A DNA stretch of 64,000 nt from Zygotorulaspora mrakii. Taxonomy: Eukaryota > Ascomycota > Saccharomycetes > Saccharomycetales > Saccharomycetaceae. Both the position numbers and the translations under genes were made by a program. The first letter of the stretch is position 1. Every line of letters begins with the position of its first letter. The notes under the pieces are model-generated. The model saw only the letters and a program-made list of their open reading frames with translations. It ran no database searches and was not told where the DNA came from. This document shows positions 20,066 through 31,065 of this stretch, piece after piece. The stretch spans positions 372,001 through 436,000 of the forward strand of contig NC_050725.1 in NCBI RefSeq assembly GCF_013402915.1, written 5' to 3'.

Positions 20066-20476
20066 CTATTCGCCACTCTCAACGATCAAAGCCATGATCA
20101 TTCTGTATAGGTAAAAGAAGAACATCAGTAGGTAAAATCCTAATTTCAAAAAACTTTCCCTCTTGTGTTTTCCCAAGGTTCTGAAGATCTCCGTTGCGTC
20201 CAGAAGTTGCACCTTCTTGTAGATTTTGTTTGCATTGTATGCAAATATGGGCAAGTTGAGTAAGAACACAAACCAGTATCCGTTCAATAAGAAAAGTGTT
20301 GTCAAAACACCGTGCAAAATAGCCTCCGGTGTGATCAAGCTGTTAACTTTCGAACATAACTCGATCGGATTGATATAATCAGCCTCCAAATCGGCGTACA
20401 ATATAGTAAAATGGACTTGACCAAAAAGGTTGATACAGTTAACTATAACCGCAAGGATAAAAAGCCACGCACCCAT
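20066..20476 (-). CDS. ERV14/ERV15: Cornichon-family COPII cargo receptor Erv14/Erv15
   Basis: Small membrane protein of 136 residues of the cornichon family, cycling in COPII vesicles and exporting transmembrane cargoes such as Axl2 from the ER. Hydrophobic segments are visible at the N-terminus ([23 protein letters not shown] opening), in the middle ([21 protein letters not shown]) and at the C-terminus ([19 protein letters not shown]). IELCSKVN precedes the second. S. cerevisiae has ERV14 next to OLE1 and ERV15 next to AME1; this single gene is the ancestor-like copy. Confidence 0.95.
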   Translation of the reverse strand: MGAWLFILAVIVNCINLFGQVHFTILYADLEADYINPIELCSKVNSLITPEAILHGVLTTLFLLNGYWFVFLLNLPIFAYNANKIYKKVQLLDATEIFRTLGKHKRESFLKLGFYLLMFFFYLYRMIMALIVESGE

Positions 20477-20843
20477 TGTATAGAAATAACTTCAGGTATA
20501 CTTATGTAATGATATCACAAGAGAAATACTATTTTAAAATTCAAAATTGAAAATATTCATACAATGCTCCTTTATTTCCCAGCCGATAATCAATTCTAGA
20601 ATTCAAAGCGGGACGAACAGAACGAAAATATAAAAATTTTATACCGTCGTTATACGTGATTCGGAAGATATGAAATTGCAATAATGGATATAACATGCTA
20701 GATATTAACGGATGCCTTGCAGGCATACCGCTGCAGTATTGAGAGCAGATTCACCGGTGTTAGTCTGAGATTGGGTCAATTACAGTAAAATTATGTTATA
20801 GTCAGTGATTGGAGTAAAAAATAAAGGAATAGTCCTTAAAATA
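20477..20843. other. Intergenic region between ERV14/15 and tRNA-Glu
   Basis: About 370 bp of AT-rich DNA. No open frame or repeat stands out; it holds the ERV14/15 promoter and the tRNA 3' flank. Confidence 0.5.
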
Positions 20844-20915
20844 CTCCGATGCGGGGAGTCGAACCCCGGTCTCCACGGTGAAAGCGAGGTGTGATAGCCG
20901 TTACACTACATCGGA
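20844..20915 (-). tRNA. tE(UUC): tRNA-Glu (anticodon UUC)
   Basis: A 72-nt cloverleaf without intron. The acceptor stem pairs TCCGATG with CATCGGA and leaves a G discriminator base. The D-arm region is TGTAACGGCTATCACA. The anticodon loop is CTTTCAC. The T arm is CCGGG plus TTCGACT plus CCCGG-type pairing (B box GGTTCGACTCC). In the anticodon stem (CCTCG with CGTGG) the central pair is U-U instead of the A-U found in the S. cerevisiae gene. Confidence 0.96.
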
Positions 20916-21406
20916 TAGCAATTTAGATGATGGAAAAGTTTGGGTTTTGCTGTCAGTCAAAATAGAAAGAGCGCGTGAGGAAGTGATATATTAATCGTAA
21001 TTATCGTAGTGCGTGATAAATGTAACATTACAGCTATAAAGGAGATCAGCGGCTATTAGATATTAGCTACTACTAATACTTTGAAATGAAAGGAATATAG
21101 AAGAATTTAGTTAGATAATGCTATATATTACCATAAGATGTTACTCCTTTAGTTTATTACAAACAGAGGAAAGTCGACACAGGAGTACTACTTGAGATAA
21201 ACACTAGGATAGCAGCGAACAGTTATCTAAAGATTATTCAATTAATTGAATTAAAGCTCAACGAAAGAATACAACGACACTGTAAAGTAGTCGGTTAGCG
21301 GTTACTGGTAAATGGAAGAATACGTTGTCATCGCCTTTATATCTAACCATGCGTTTCCGAAGCAGATATCGATAATATATTGAAAGAGTTGACTTGTTTG
21401 AAACAC

Positions 21407-21610
21407 AACTTGATCATAGAAATACTGATTTATTATGATTGACATTATGATTTAAACAATATACTCCAAAAAGACGACATGAGGGAATCAAAGATGAAAC
21501 TTGCCGAAGTACAGATTGATTATAGGAACGCTGATTGATATTGTGATATGAACAAGAGATATTAAGTATAGAGTCTGGAAGAATTGAAGATGAAACTTTC
21601 ACAGTGACAT
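21407..21610. repeat. Imperfect 96-bp tandem repeat, two copies
   Basis: Two diverged copies, the second starting near 21509. Anchors are TGATTGACATTATGAT (21436) against TGATTGATATTGTGAT (21532), and AAGATGAAACTT at 21491 against 21587, a constant 96-bp offset equal to 32 codons. A weaker third trace (ATTGATTCTAGA) appears near 21653. Confidence 0.75.
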
Positions 21611-21634
21611 TGCGAAAGAAATGAACTGTGGTGA

Positions 21635-22174
21635 AGTCTTGACAGAATATCAATTGATTCTAGAGAGTCGTTTGCTGATTTTCTATCGCGAGTAGCCTAC
21701 AATTTGGGAATCTGGCTACTGGGAATTTACGGCATGAAATAAGGAATAACGAGCTGCGCCATAAACTCTGGGAGACCAGAAATACAGCGTCATGACAACA
21801 CGAACTATTCACTGCTTAGGGTGAAAATACTTCGTCCAGTATCCTGGTTATGGTTCAAGAGGTGCAGAATGTCAGGTATGAATAGCAACGTCTCTTCCTG
21901 ATCTCCTACCTCATCTCATCCAGTTTTTATTTCATTCTATGATATAGGAAATTAAGGACCCATATGTCTCTGCAAGCGAACATCAATACTATAATCGATG
22001 TCTGAGCAAGCTAATATCGCTAACTCCCAAGTTAGCCCACTCTCAAAAGAAATTGAATTTTAGGGTATGGTGAACGAGGACATATGTACCTTTGTAGGTG
22101 ACCCCACTGTTCTATTATCAATGCCTAATGAAGTGAAGTTCAACAAGTCCAATAAGTATATATTCTCTCAATAA
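21635..22174 (+). pseudogene. Possible decayed reading frame (weak)
   Basis: One frame across this stretch yields protein-like segments separated by six stops. Examples are DSRESFADFLSRVAYNLGIW (near 21657), a 53-codon open piece from 21743, and VNEDICTFVGDPTVLL (near 22070) leading into MPNEVKFNKSNKYIFSQ. The stop density is only modestly below chance, so this is a suspicion. The adjacent tRNA gene would suit a retrotransposon gag relic, but no diagnostic motif such as a zinc knuckle was found. Confidence 0.25.
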
Positions 22175-22848
22175 CTTCGCCTCTAGCCAATTGTACTGCT
22201 GTTTAAAAAGGCGAGAAGATACAAAAATATCATTTGCTGACACTGCGCACTGGCGTGTCGTAAGGACAGCAGAAAAACTGCACGATGGCAAAGTTCAATG
22301 CCTTTGAGGCAGACATGTTGGTGAGAGGCTGCAAGCCCACTCAAGTGCACTAGCTAAGTCAAGGTCACTTCGATATTCAACATGTCCCTTTTCAATGAAG
22401 GTCAAAGACGAGGAATCTTGTCTAATTGGATGTCAAGTCTCTAGTAAAAGAAAGCAAAATTCTCAACTTTAACTTTCACTGTAATCAGCCTTCGGATGTC
22501 ACCACTTTTGGTTCCTAGCATGTATCAGGAACAACTACTGAGGAGTAAAATCCTACGGCCATTGCGACGAGTAATCACCGATAATATAGGAAAAAATGCA
22601 TTTCCTTTTCCTTCAAGAAAGATCTGGCGGCGACCGTGAGTTGAAGGTTCTCTCTCGCACCTGAATAATATATGTCACTGTGTGGTGGCTGAAACGATAA
22701 TTATGGCATATGCCGTTCACAAATATATAGGTATGAGCAAGCATGCAGTCATACCAAATCTTTTCTTTTCAATTTTAAAGGGTACCGGCGTAAGCTTCAT
22801 TATTTTTAGCGATACGATCTATATAGTATATATATCTGCATACGCCTT

Positions 22849-23571
22849 TTATTGATATGCTTCTATCACCTCCCATTTAATGCCGTTGCTATCGACAATA
22901 TCACCTTTCGTAACGCTTGAAGTTGGGGATGGAAATTTCTCAGAATCAACACCGTACTGAAATAATGTCTCGACCTTTTGCGATTTTTCAACTGTTCTAA
23001 TGAAGTTCAATCCCTTGAGAGTGCTCTCACCGCTTTTGGCGAGGTAACCTTGACTCCATTCGCCTGTGATAATGAAAAGCCCTTGAAAGCTGCTGCTATC
23101 CGTCTTGAACACAATAGATTTCCCAGTATCGGTGTTTGATGACACCATAACCAAGTCTTCCTTGGAAGGATCGACCGGCTGCCATAATTCAAAAAATTTG
23201 ACACCCGGCTGATCTGAGCCACCTGGGTACACAGTACCATGCTCTGCGATACAACCAGAATCCCAATTCGTCCAAACGGTTTGAACTGTACCGCGATGGG
23301 TGTTAGGGATATTTAGATAGACGTTGACGTCAAATCCAAAATTGAAATCTTGTTTAACAACTCCGTCTTTCACTTTGGTCACATTGATATCCTTGTTGGT
23401 GCCAGCGAAAGCCCATTCAAAAGGAAATTGTTCCTCAGCCTGAGATCTTGGTTTAACGAAGGCTCTTATCGAGATATAATGGCCATCGTTAGACACAGAG
23501 GATAAGGCTGAAGTTCTTTCATTAGGGGTGTCATTGACTTGAAACAAAGCTCTTTTCAATAAGGCAGGCAT
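22849..23571 (-). CDS. HRI1: Hri1-like protein
   Basis: Soluble protein of 240 residues, orthologous to S. cerevisiae Hri1 (YLR301W, named for interaction with the casein kinase Hrr25); molecular function unknown. The N-terminus MPALLKRALFQVNDTPNERT is nearly identical in S. cerevisiae. Other shared blocks are FPFEWAFAGTN, VYLNIPNTHRG, NWDSGCIAEHGTVYPGG, ELWQPVDPS.EDLV and the C-terminal SNGIKWEVIE. It is the first gene of the second synteny block. Confidence 0.94.
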   Translation of the reverse strand: MPALLKRALFQVNDTPNERTSALSSVSNDGHYISIRAFVKPRSQAEEQFPFEWAFAGTNKDINVTKVKDGVVKQDFNFGFDVNVYLNIPNTHRGTVQTVWTNWDSGCIAEHGTVYPGGSDQPGVKFFELWQPVDPSKEDLVMVSSNTDTGKSIVFKTDSSSFQGLFIITGEWSQGYLAKSGESTLKGLNFIRTVEKSQKVETLFQYGVDSEKFPSPTSSVTKGDIVDSNGIKWEVIEAYQ

Positions 23572-23840
23572 TGTAGAAAGCAGAGTATAATTGTTGCCCT
23601 ATTTTCTCCAAGAAAATGCAGTTCTTATTTAGGGAGTTTGATTTCTTTAAATACAAAATTAGTTTGGTTGCATTTTTTATGTATTAAAAATGTCTCATTG
23701 TATGAAAAAGGTATCGAATTTAAAAACGTTTTTAATCAATTACGAACAAAACATAAAAAAAGGGTATCATTCATATCATATCTTTCGTCATTTAAATTAG
23801 CCATTAAAGCTACAATGGGCCATACATACATTACTTAAAT

Positions 23841-26800
23841 TTATAAGGTATTCAATCCAAATAAAAACCCCAGTTCTCGAGCACCCAATTTATTAATTCC
23901 ATCCATCTTACTTGGATCCATAGCTGCGTCCACCATTTCCCTTTTCCTTTTCTGCAACTCAGCAATCCTGTCCTCTACACTGTTTTTAATGAATAACCTC
24001 TTAACATGAACTTCCTTTGTTTGACTAATTCTATAACAACGATCCTGGGCTTGATCTTCCACATACGGGTTCCAGAACGGGTCCACTATAATAACATGAT
24101 TTGCGCAAGTTAGAGTTAAACCTGCGTTTCCAGCTTTTGTCGAAATCAAAAGAACTCTCCTGTCTTTCTCGCGATAAAATTGGTTTATCACATCAGATCT
24201 GCTTTGCGCATCCATGGCGCCTGTATATCTCAAAAATTTGACTTTCATATCTCTTTGCAAAAAATGCTCGAGCAAATCAAAGAATCCTGTGAATTGAGAG
24301 AAAACCAATATCTTGTCGGTATCAGACTCATTCATGACATTTCTTATCACATCCATACATTGACGCATCTTTGTTGACGTTTCAAGTTTCTCGGTGTCAG
24401 GGGTATATCTATTTTCTGCCGCTCTTCTTTTTTGACGCTCCATTTCATTCTGGTATTCTGCATTTAATTGTTGCTGCGAGAAATTTTGAGTGACTACCTG
24501 GTCATACAGACTCAATGTAACTATCTCATTTTCCTTTGTCAACCTATTGCATTTAGGACAAGGCAGGTATGGAATTCCTTTTGCATCTGTCTTGCTTCCA
24601 GGCATATTAGCAGCTTCTTCTGCAAAAGGATCAACGCACGTCTCACATATTAAATGCCCACAACCTGTCATAATACAAGTGGATTCAGGTTCTAGTTGTT
24701 CCATGCACCAAGAACAAATCATGCTGTCCGAGGACGCTGATACTAATTCATGTTGTTCCGGTGTCATTTGTCGGACTCTATGGTACAATCTAAGCCAGTC
24801 ATTTTCAAAACTCTTACCGTTAACAACCTTTTTCGATTCAGCTTTTTTCTCACCGATCAAAACAAGTTCGGAATGGCAGCATGCTTGTCTCAAACGCAAT
24901 AAGAGTGTTAGAACGCTTGAGTAATTTCCCTTCGCTCTCCTCTGCAATAATTTTTTAACAAGTTGTTTATTCTTATTTTCGAGATCAGTATAGAATTGCA
25001 ATTCTTCACCTTCCAACTGTGCTTCAACAACTTCGACATGTTTTGGGGGTAATTCAAGAATAGGCTCTCCATTGATTTTGTCATTCTTCGTGCGACGAAG
25101 CATAATAGCCTTTAATAGAACTCTTACCTTCTTAAAAGCATTTTTACGATCTTCACTGAGATTGTCCGTATTTTTCAATTTTCTACCAATATCTGCGCTG
25201 AATCTCTCTTCCCTATGATAAGGAGGTATTCTAAGGAATCTGATCAACGAATACAACTCAGTCATATTATTTTGAATTGGAGTACCAGACAAAACCCATC
25301 TATATGTCGCATTCAAAGAGCAACAAGCTTTAGCAGCTTGGGTATTCTTATTCTTAATATTCTGTCCTTCATCTAGTATAACTCTGTAAAAATTTGCTTC
25401 ATCCGAATAAAAAGGTGACCAATACTCATTTGACTCTTTCAAAGAGTTCAATGCAGTAAGTTGCGGAACGGGAGGCAAATTGTTGGCTTGATCTCCCTCG
25501 AGCTTTGCCGGCCAATGCTTTTTGTACTCGATAGCCAAGGTTTGGTAAGAAATCATGATAGCATCGTATCTTGCCAAATCCCGCCAATGCTTAACTTTCA
25601 TACCATTAGATCCGCCATATATGAGGCATCGCATATTTGCACGTCTCTTTACCTTCGTTTCTATTTCACCTTGCCATGATCTTAAAATGGAGACAGGACC
25701 GACAATTAGCGTTGTTTTACATTGAAAATTCCCAGATTTATTAGCAAGGATTAGCGCTATAGCTTGAACCGTTTTACCAAGACCCATGTCGTCGGCTAAA
25801 ATACCACCTTTTTTCCTAGATTTTTCCACGTTGCATAGCCATTTCAATCCGACACGTTGGTGTTTCATAAGGTTGACTGTTAAATCTTCTGGTGTCAATG
25901 TTTCACCTTCAATTTCTGATTCGTCCTGTTTTACGTTCTCCAATAAGGCACGAATATGTTCCTGATCCTCTGCTGCATGTATATTAGCAACATTTATACT
26001 GTTTTCATACGAATTACTATTTATAGCATTCATTGATTCAATTTTCAAAGGAATCTGATTTATATCGGAAGTTCCAAAGTGATTAAAAGACGGCATGCTA
26101 CTAGACTCTTGTGATAGGTTAAATTCTTTTCTCTCAGTCAATATATTGTACCTCTTGATATTTTCATAAAGTTTATCCATTTTTAAGCCCTGTTCCATTA
26201 GAAAAATTACAGCATCAGAACACTTTTCCTTTATATTTGCCGTTGGAGGCAAGCCAGAATCAATGCACTGCCTCAAACTTTGTAAGACACTTAGATTGTT
26301 TAAAATTGTTGACTTTACTTCAGGACTTCTATTTGAATCATTAACCAGTCTGCGAGCAACTTCCAAGCTCTTGAAATACTGTGACCTCCTATCAGTAGAC
26401 AATAACGAATTATCCCGATATTGAATACCATAATCTTGTAAAGTTTCATAAATTAGTGGCATTTTAAAACCGTTCTTGAAAAGAGTCTCTGCTGCTTCTC
26501 GGCATTCATTTCTCCACGCAATGTTGCAGGTATAACCTAATTCGAAATTTCTCCTATATCTTTTAATAATGTCCAACTGTTGAGAGAGTGTTCGTTTATC
26601 GCTTTCGGTTCGTGCTGTATTCTTCATCAGTAAGTCGTAAGCTGTATCCATGCATTTTTCAAATAAGTTCCTATTATTCACCTCTTGTCTTTGTTCTGGC
26701 ATTAAGTTGTTATTTGATTTATTAGTTTGAGCAGCTAAAGCATCCAACTTTTTGTTTATGGTATTGTTGATCGAAACGAATGTATCAGAAGTTACAGACC

Positions 26801-27782
26801 CGTCATCTAACATTAATTGTAATCTTTGTTTTTGTCGTAGTAAGTCATTTCTTTGTGCAATTCTTGCATTAGATTCACTATCACTGTTTGCATTTTGAAT
26901 TTCAATTGAATATTGTCTCATTTTTTTACCTTTATCAATCATAAAGTTATCAAATTGACCGATCTGATTTTCCAATCTACTCCTTACACTGTTTAATTTC
27001 AAATTTGTATTTTCCATTTTGGATTTCAACCTTCGAATATCAACACTTGCTTCATCTGCTAATATTCTCTGTGCTGCACTCAAAACCCTTTCATTATCGT
27101 TGTGTCTTGAGTTTGAATTTGAATTCGTCCTTTTTAGAAGATTCAATTTCCTTTCAGCGTCTATAACTTCTTTGCCCCTTTTCTCTAATTTTCTCTTCAA
27201 TATTCGGGAGTTAGTCTCTAAAGATAGAATGTTATTTTTGAAAGCAGTTTCTTTATCCATCAAGTGGCGTTGTAACAATTCGTATCTGGACTGGACGTTT
27301 CTTTCAGAAGGTTCAACAATCAAATCCGACTCCTCATAAGAGATATCATTTTCATCAGATATATCAATAATCTCGGGCGTAACAGAAGCCTTATAGTTGT
27401 CCTGTTGATCTAAATCTATTCGCTTGATAGCTTGATGATCTGTCTCTTGTTCATTTCCATGTTCAAAATCGAAGTCGTCAAGTTCATTCAAATTTCTTTT
27501 ATTACCAATAGCAGTATCTTGTGTTGACACTTTCAAAGGAGAGCTATCGTGAAACTGCTCAACTATTTTAGAATCCTTGTCATAATCTTGATCATTAATG
27601 TTATTATCATCACTGTTATTATCATTGTCATTGTATCGCATCACCATCATCGTTGTCGGTACAGGTTTGATATGCGAATCCTTAAAACTATTGCTCACAT
27701 TCGGAGACAGATTTTCATTCCTATCTGTTTCTGAATCACTCAGAGTTAAATCAATAGTCTGAACCTCATTCATGACAGACAT
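23841..27782 (-). CDS. ULS1: SUMO-targeted SWI2/SNF2 translocase Uls1
   Basis: Protein of 1313 residues combining a SNF2 ATPase with an inserted RING finger. It uses ATP to displace DNA-bound proteins, favouring poly-SUMOylated ones. A SUMO-interaction motif lies at the very N-terminus ([10 protein letters not shown], residues 9-18), with a second acidic candidate at [10 protein letters not shown] (about 135). The central N-terminal half is coiled-coil and Asn-rich. Walker A is ADDMGLGKT (about residue 660) and motif II reads DEGQ. The RING begins CSWCMEQ (about 1020) and ends CPKCNRL. Helicase motifs V-VI are [15 protein letters not shown] and [11 protein letters not shown]. It is shorter than the S. 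cerevisiae protein, mainly N-terminally. Confidence 0.93.
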   Translation of the reverse strand: MSVMNEVQTIDLTLSDSETDRNENLSPNVSNSFKDSHIKPVPTTMMVMRYNDNDNNSDDNNINDQDYDKDSKIVEQFHDSSPLKVSTQDTAIGNKRNLNELDDFDFEHGNEQETDHQAIKRIDLDQQDNYKASVTPEIIDISDENDISYEESDLIVEPSERNVQSRYELLQRHLMDKETAFKNNILSLETNSRILKRKLEKRGKEVIDAERKLNLLKRTNSNSNSRHNDNERVLSAAQRILADEASVDIRRLKSKMENTNLKLNSVRSRLENQIGQFDNFMIDKGKKMRQYSIEIQNANSDSESNARIAQRNDLLRQKQRLQLMLDDGSVTSDTFVSINNTINKKLDALAAQTNKSNNNLMPEQRQEVNNRNLFEKCMDTAYDLLMKNTARTESDKRTLSQQLDIIKRYRRNFELGYTCNIAWRNECREAAETLFKNGFKMPLIYETLQDYGIQYRDNSLLSTDRRSQYFKSLEVARRLVNDSNRSPEVKSTILNNLSVLQSLRQCIDSGLPPTANIKEKCSDAVIFLMEQGLKMDKLYENIKRYNILTERKEFNLSQESSSMPSFNHFGTSDINQIPLKIESMNAINSNSYENSINVANIHAAEDQEHIRALLENVKQDESEIEGETLTPEDLTVNLMKHQRVGLKWLCNVEKSRKKGGILADDMGLGKTVQAIALILANKSGNFQCKTTLIVGPVSILRSWQGEIETKVKRRANMRCLIYGGSNGMKVKHWRDLARYDAIMISYQTLAIEYKKHWPAKLEGDQANNLPPVPQLTALNSLKESNEYWSPFYSDEANFYRVILDEGQNIKNKNTQAAKACCSLNATYRWVLSGTPIQNNMTELYSLIRFLRIPPYHREERFSADIGRKLKNTDNLSEDRKNAFKKVRVLLKAIMLRRTKNDKINGEPILELPPKHVEVVEAQLEGEELQFYTDLENKNKQLVKKLLQRRAKGNYSSVLTLLLRLRQACCHSELVLIGEKKAESKKVVNGKSFENDWLRLYHRVRQMTPEQHELVSASSDSMICSWCMEQLEPESTCIMTGCGHLICETCVDPFAEEAANMPGSKTDAKGIPYLPCPKCNRLTKENEIVTLSLYDQVVTQNFSQQQLNAEYQNEMERQKRRAAENRYTPDTEKLETSTKMRQCMDVIRNVMNESDTDKILVFSQFTGFFDLLEHFLQRDMKVKFLRYTGAMDAQSRSDVINQFYREKDRRVLLISTKAGNAGLTLTCANHVIIVDPFWNPYVEDQAQDRCYRISQTKEVHVKRLFIKNSVEDRIAELQKRKREMVDAAMDPSKMDGINKLGARELGFLFGLNTL

Positions 27783-28075
27783 TTACCAGCTCTCTTTCAG
27801 ACAACTATTGTGCTATCGTTTGTGAAATATTCCTCAGATATGTGATGTGCAGTCATCATTATTATCAAACAGAGTTGAGACGCGCGAACGAATTATTTTA
27901 ATGCGAATTGTGTTAAGAAAATAATCCAAGAGAAAAATTAACCGAGTATTTTATTTATTTAGAAACGTTGAGATATATAATTATAGTGAAAATATATATG
28001 TATATTAATATATTTCAATTGAAAAGAACTAAAGGGAAAGGGTAAAAATTTATTTCACCTTGAACGTCAGTAAAA

Positions 28076-29422
28076 TCATTTTTGACATTGACCAGGATAT
28101 TTTCTGTCCGTTATTGGTTGTGGGAAAAGACCATTGTAAACCAATCTTTGAACATCCCATTCGATTGAAGACTCTGTTTTATAAGTCCAAATAATCCAAC
28201 CATTTCTCATTTCAAAAGCATCTAACTGAGCTTCCACAAATTTCCTTGTGTTTTCCTTCTTTTCGTCAGACCAAGAATTTATATCGTCAATACTTTGACA
28301 GGATCCAATGAAAGATGAAGTTTCTTGTTCCTTGAAGAAAGTACCATCATAACGAGCACCGTAGCCAACACCATTTAGCCATTTAGCACAATCTGTTAAA
28401 GCAGCAGAAAATTCACCACAAACTGTCCAGTGAGCTTCAGTTATCGTGTCAAATCCCCAATTACAGGCAGCTTGAACATGTTGATCAATAGAACTTTGTA
28501 ATTCACCATTTTCGAAAATTCTGTAATGATGGTGATCAAGTAAGACACCCCAAAAGTTATCTGTTGAGGTTAAGAAATCATCCCAATAGTGTCCTTGTTG
28601 GAAGGCATCATGAAGAATAACAATTTGATTTCTTTGCAAAGTGTTCCTCAAATAATTGTATGCTGGTAGTAAGAAGTCATTTTTCAACTTATCCATGTCC
28701 AACACAGGTCCTAAAGGCTCATTTATCAGTTCGATACCAGTAACTGTATCTAAATACTCGTCACGAGAATATTTTTCCAACATATACTGTAGAACGCTGT
28801 AAGTAACCTTTAAGTTTGAATCCTCTAAGAAATACCAAGCGTCCCTCAAACCAGAGTTGTCGAAGCCGTTTTGAGACCCTGCAGCCCCATGTAAGTCAAC
28901 CCAAACCTTCAAACCGTATTTAGCGGACCACTCAATAGCCTTATCCAGGTACTGTTCCTGATTGCCACGGACGTATGGGTCGTTATCTAGAGTCTGGAAT
29001 GCCCAGTAACCTATTGGAATTCTGACCAGATTGAAGCCCAACTCAGCGATGTCCTGAAAGTCTTGTTCCGTGTAGAAACTGCTCCAATGGGCTTCCAACC
29101 GACTGGACGCGACTTCCTGACCCAACGTTTGCGTGAAATGGTACTCATCTACCGGAATACCATCATCGTTATTGGGGTTTGTTCTGAACGACTCGAAAAG
29201 ACTTGGCGTGATGAATGGCTCAAGCAACAACCATCCACCGATATTCACACCACGCACAGGCTCCGAGTTGCCATAGTCGTAGTATCTTTTTTGGATAGGA
29301 CCTGAGCTCAGCTCGGGTGTGAGAAATTGGATCGAACCGGGACCTTGAGGTGGAACCGGAGATGACACAGCCAGTCTCACCGACGAAGCAACCAGTCCCA
29401 GTATCAACGAACGTAGCAGCAT
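28076..29422 (-). CDS. EXG1/SPR1: Secreted exo-1,3-beta-glucanase (Exg1/Spr1)
   Basis: Glycoside hydrolase family 5 enzyme of 448 residues, the same length as S. cerevisiae Exg1; it trims beta-1,3-glucan in the wall. The ATG at 29422 opens a signal peptide ([20 protein letters not shown]), preferred over an upstream TTG. A Kex2-type Lys-Arg site precedes the mature start YYDYG. The acid/base glutamate is in [11 protein letters not shown] and the nucleophile glutamate in [14 protein letters not shown]1 (vegetative, YLR300W) and SPR1 (sporulation, YOR190W) are duplicates in S. cerevisiae; a single gene serves here. Confidence 0.96.
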   Translation of the reverse strand: MLLRSLILGLVASSVRLAVSSPVPPQGPGSIQFLTPELSSGPIQKRYYDYGNSEPVRGVNIGGWLLLEPFITPSLFESFRTNPNNDDGIPVDEYHFTQTLGQEVASSRLEAHWSSFYTEQDFQDIAELGFNLVRIPIGYWAFQTLDNDPYVRGNQEQYLDKAIEWSAKYGLKVWVDLHGAAGSQNGFDNSGLRDAWYFLEDSNLKVTYSVLQYMLEKYSRDEYLDTVTGIELINEPLGPVLDMDKLKNDFLLPAYNYLRNTLQRNQIVILHDAFQQGHYWDDFLTSTDNFWGVLLDHHHYRIFENGELQSSIDQHVQAACNWGFDTITEAHWTVCGEFSAALTDCAKWLNGVGYGARYDGTFFKEQETSSFIGSCQSIDDINSWSDEKKENTRKFVEAQLDAFEMRNGWIIWTYKTESSIEWDVQRLVYNGLFPQPITDRKYPGQCQK

Positions 29423-30172
29423 TGTGAGAAAAAAACGATTGAATATAAAGAAGAAGGCACCACGCAACTAGCTCGACTGTTCTTTCTTGTTAGATTCAGA
29501 AAAGAATAGCGGGCAATCAAGCAATAAGATACAATTAGGCACAATAGTAAACCGCACAATAGTAAACCGCACAATCCACAGAACGAACTTCCACGACAGA
29601 CCACACCCGATCCTCTAAACATTAAGTACTGATATACAACTTATTTATAGCCATTCCACGCATATGCGACAACCGTCAGGGAAACACAAAAAGGAAAAAC
29701 GAGTCAAACAGCTACACACAGAATACGATCAAGAAATGAGCTGACAGCGAAAAAGAACGTCCTGCCCACGAGTAAGAGAAGTCCTCGCGTCCCCGTTGCT
29801 GGGCTTCTACTTATTGATCGTTCCGAGCATGTGGAGCTGACGTAGTTCGTACAAGCAATGAAACATTCCTTCCCACGCAGACACAAGACTACTACAAGAG
29901 AATCCACGACAACCACTGCGAGACGGTGCATCCAACGACGATGTGCCGGAGCCCCGATCTGGCACTTGCATTGTGACCAGTCTTGTAACTCGTCATTGGT
30001 AATTGGGAGCTAGCAATTCGTATTGTAATTTGCACCGAAACCCTTCTGGTCGTTGATGTCGATTCCCTCACGAGTCTCTCTTCGATTTCCTGTTCGAGAG
30101 CAGCTGGGATCTTGATCGTAACTTGGCTGAGTTGCCACTATAAACTCGCCGCAACAGGTGTCGAACACGCTG

Positions 30173-30178
30173 ACGCGT
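30173..30178. promoter_or_regulatory. MCB-type ACGCGT site
   Basis: ACGCGT is the MBF-binding core used for G1/S transcription. It is about 750 bp upstream of EXG1, so a role is uncertain. Confidence 0.3.
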
Positions 30179-30400
30179 CCGTTTCAGCCAGCCCTTCGAA
30201 TTACGCCCCAAAAACACACGAAACGCGGGCTGCGCGCCACAGATCACTCCGGATGCGGATCGCTGTGCAGCACGCAGGGCGGGACGCGCGGAAAAGGACC
30301 TGGTGGTGGACAGATCGTTTTAGACGAGCACGCGGACGCGCTTCGTAAGCCACACCTTCCTATATGTCCGAATGATGTTTTTAGCGCGTCGCGACGCGAC

Positions 30401-30406
30401 ACGCGT
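30401..30406. promoter_or_regulatory. MCB-type ACGCGT site
   Basis: A second ACGCGT, just after a CG-rich palindromic stretch (GCGTCGCGACGC). It is about 980 bp upstream of EXG1. Confidence 0.3.
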
Positions 30407-30474
30407 GACGTTCTGGTCCGGACGCTTGGCGTTCGAGCGCGTGGGTGTGGGTGTCGACTTCTGTTTCCTAGTTT

Positions 30475-30858
30475 TCATTCCTCGTCGCCATCACCTTCAT
30501 CCTCGTTGTCCCCGTCGTCGTCCTCGTCGTCGACTTCGTCAGCGGGAATAGGATCTGCAACCGCGGCTGCAGCTGACGGCGACGCTGCTTTGTGCCTTCT
30601 TTCGTTCAAAACGTCTTGACGAATCCAGCCATCCAGTTTCAAATCGTAGCCTGTGAACGTCTTGATGTCCACCTGTTGGTGAGTAGCTTCCCAGGGGATT
30701 ACCCGCTCTTTCCTCTGAGCTTTGGTGTTAGTTTCCGTGGCTGTCGTGTCGCGCGATGTGGGCTCATGGGTCGCAGTCGTGCTGGCGGCACCATTAGCAG
30801 GTGTGCTATGGGGGTCAGCACTTTTGGGCTCTTCTTTTAGAACGGCAGCTGCTACCAT
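30475..30858 (-). CDS. IES4: INO80 chromatin remodelling complex subunit Ies4
   Basis: Small nuclear protein of 127 residues (116 in S. cerevisiae), a subunit of the INO80 remodeller linked to checkpoint signalling through Mec1/Tel1 phosphorylation. The conserved core is VIPWEATHQQVDIKTFTGY followed by KLDGWIRQDVLNERR. The N-terminus is Thr/Ala-rich and the C-terminus strongly acidic. Flanks are low-complexity and GC-rich. It lies between EXG1/SPR1 and MSB1, as in YOR190W-YOR188W. Confidence 0.88.
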   Translation of the reverse strand: MVAAAVLKEEPKSADPHSTPANGAASTTATHEPTSRDTTATETNTKAQRKERVIPWEATHQQVDIKTFTGYDLKLDGWIRQDVLNERRHKAASPSAAAAVADPIPADEVDDEDDDGDNEDEGDGDEE

Positions 30859-31009
30859 GTGGCTAGGGGGAGGGCTGGGATTGTGGCAAGGGGTGCTGTT
30901 TCTTTAGCAACTCGGGTTGTTAGCTTCTGGTGTGCCCAGACCTCTTATTAAACCAAAGAGTTCGGTGGAGCGTCCGAAAAAGCTTTGAAATTACGCATCT
31001 TCAGTTGTG

Positions 31010-31019
31010 CGGGTAACGG
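31010..31019 (+). promoter_or_regulatory. Reb1-type site upstream of IES4
   Basis: CGGGTAACGG, 152 bp upstream of the IES4 ATG in the 207-bp gap below MSB1. Confidence 0.65.
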
Positions 31020-31065
31020 GCATCTGGGCGGCTAATCTATGTATATACGGATATGCTAGACAGAA

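Larger units (their letters stand above)
20916..22848. other. Gene-free junction region of 1.9 kb
   Basis: There is no intact gene between the tRNA and HRI1. This is the longest gene-free segment in the window. It lies where the YGL/YBR-type gene block meets the YLR/YOR-type block. It holds a 96-bp tandem repeat (21407-21610) and short coding-like frames with stops (21635-22174), described separately. No LTR termini could be matched by eye. Confidence 0.7.
29423..30474. other. Long upstream region of EXG1
   Basis: About 1.05 kb between the EXG1 start and the IES4 stop, both on the minus strand. The half nearest IES4 (30.1-30.47 kb) is GC-rich and contains two ACGCGT hexamers and the palindrome GTCGCGAC. 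Open frames on the plus strand here (30112-30619) have skewed composition and run into IES4 antisense; I do not call them. Confidence 0.6.

Noticed and set aside
21340..21380. TTTCCGAAG sequence resembling a centromere CDEIII core
   Set aside because: No 80-bp highly AT-rich CDEII or CDEI lies beside it, and the flanking consensus bases do not match.
30112..30619. Plus-strand frames upstream of EXG1
   Set aside because: They run antisense into IES4 and have compositionally biased Arg/Ala/Ser translations.
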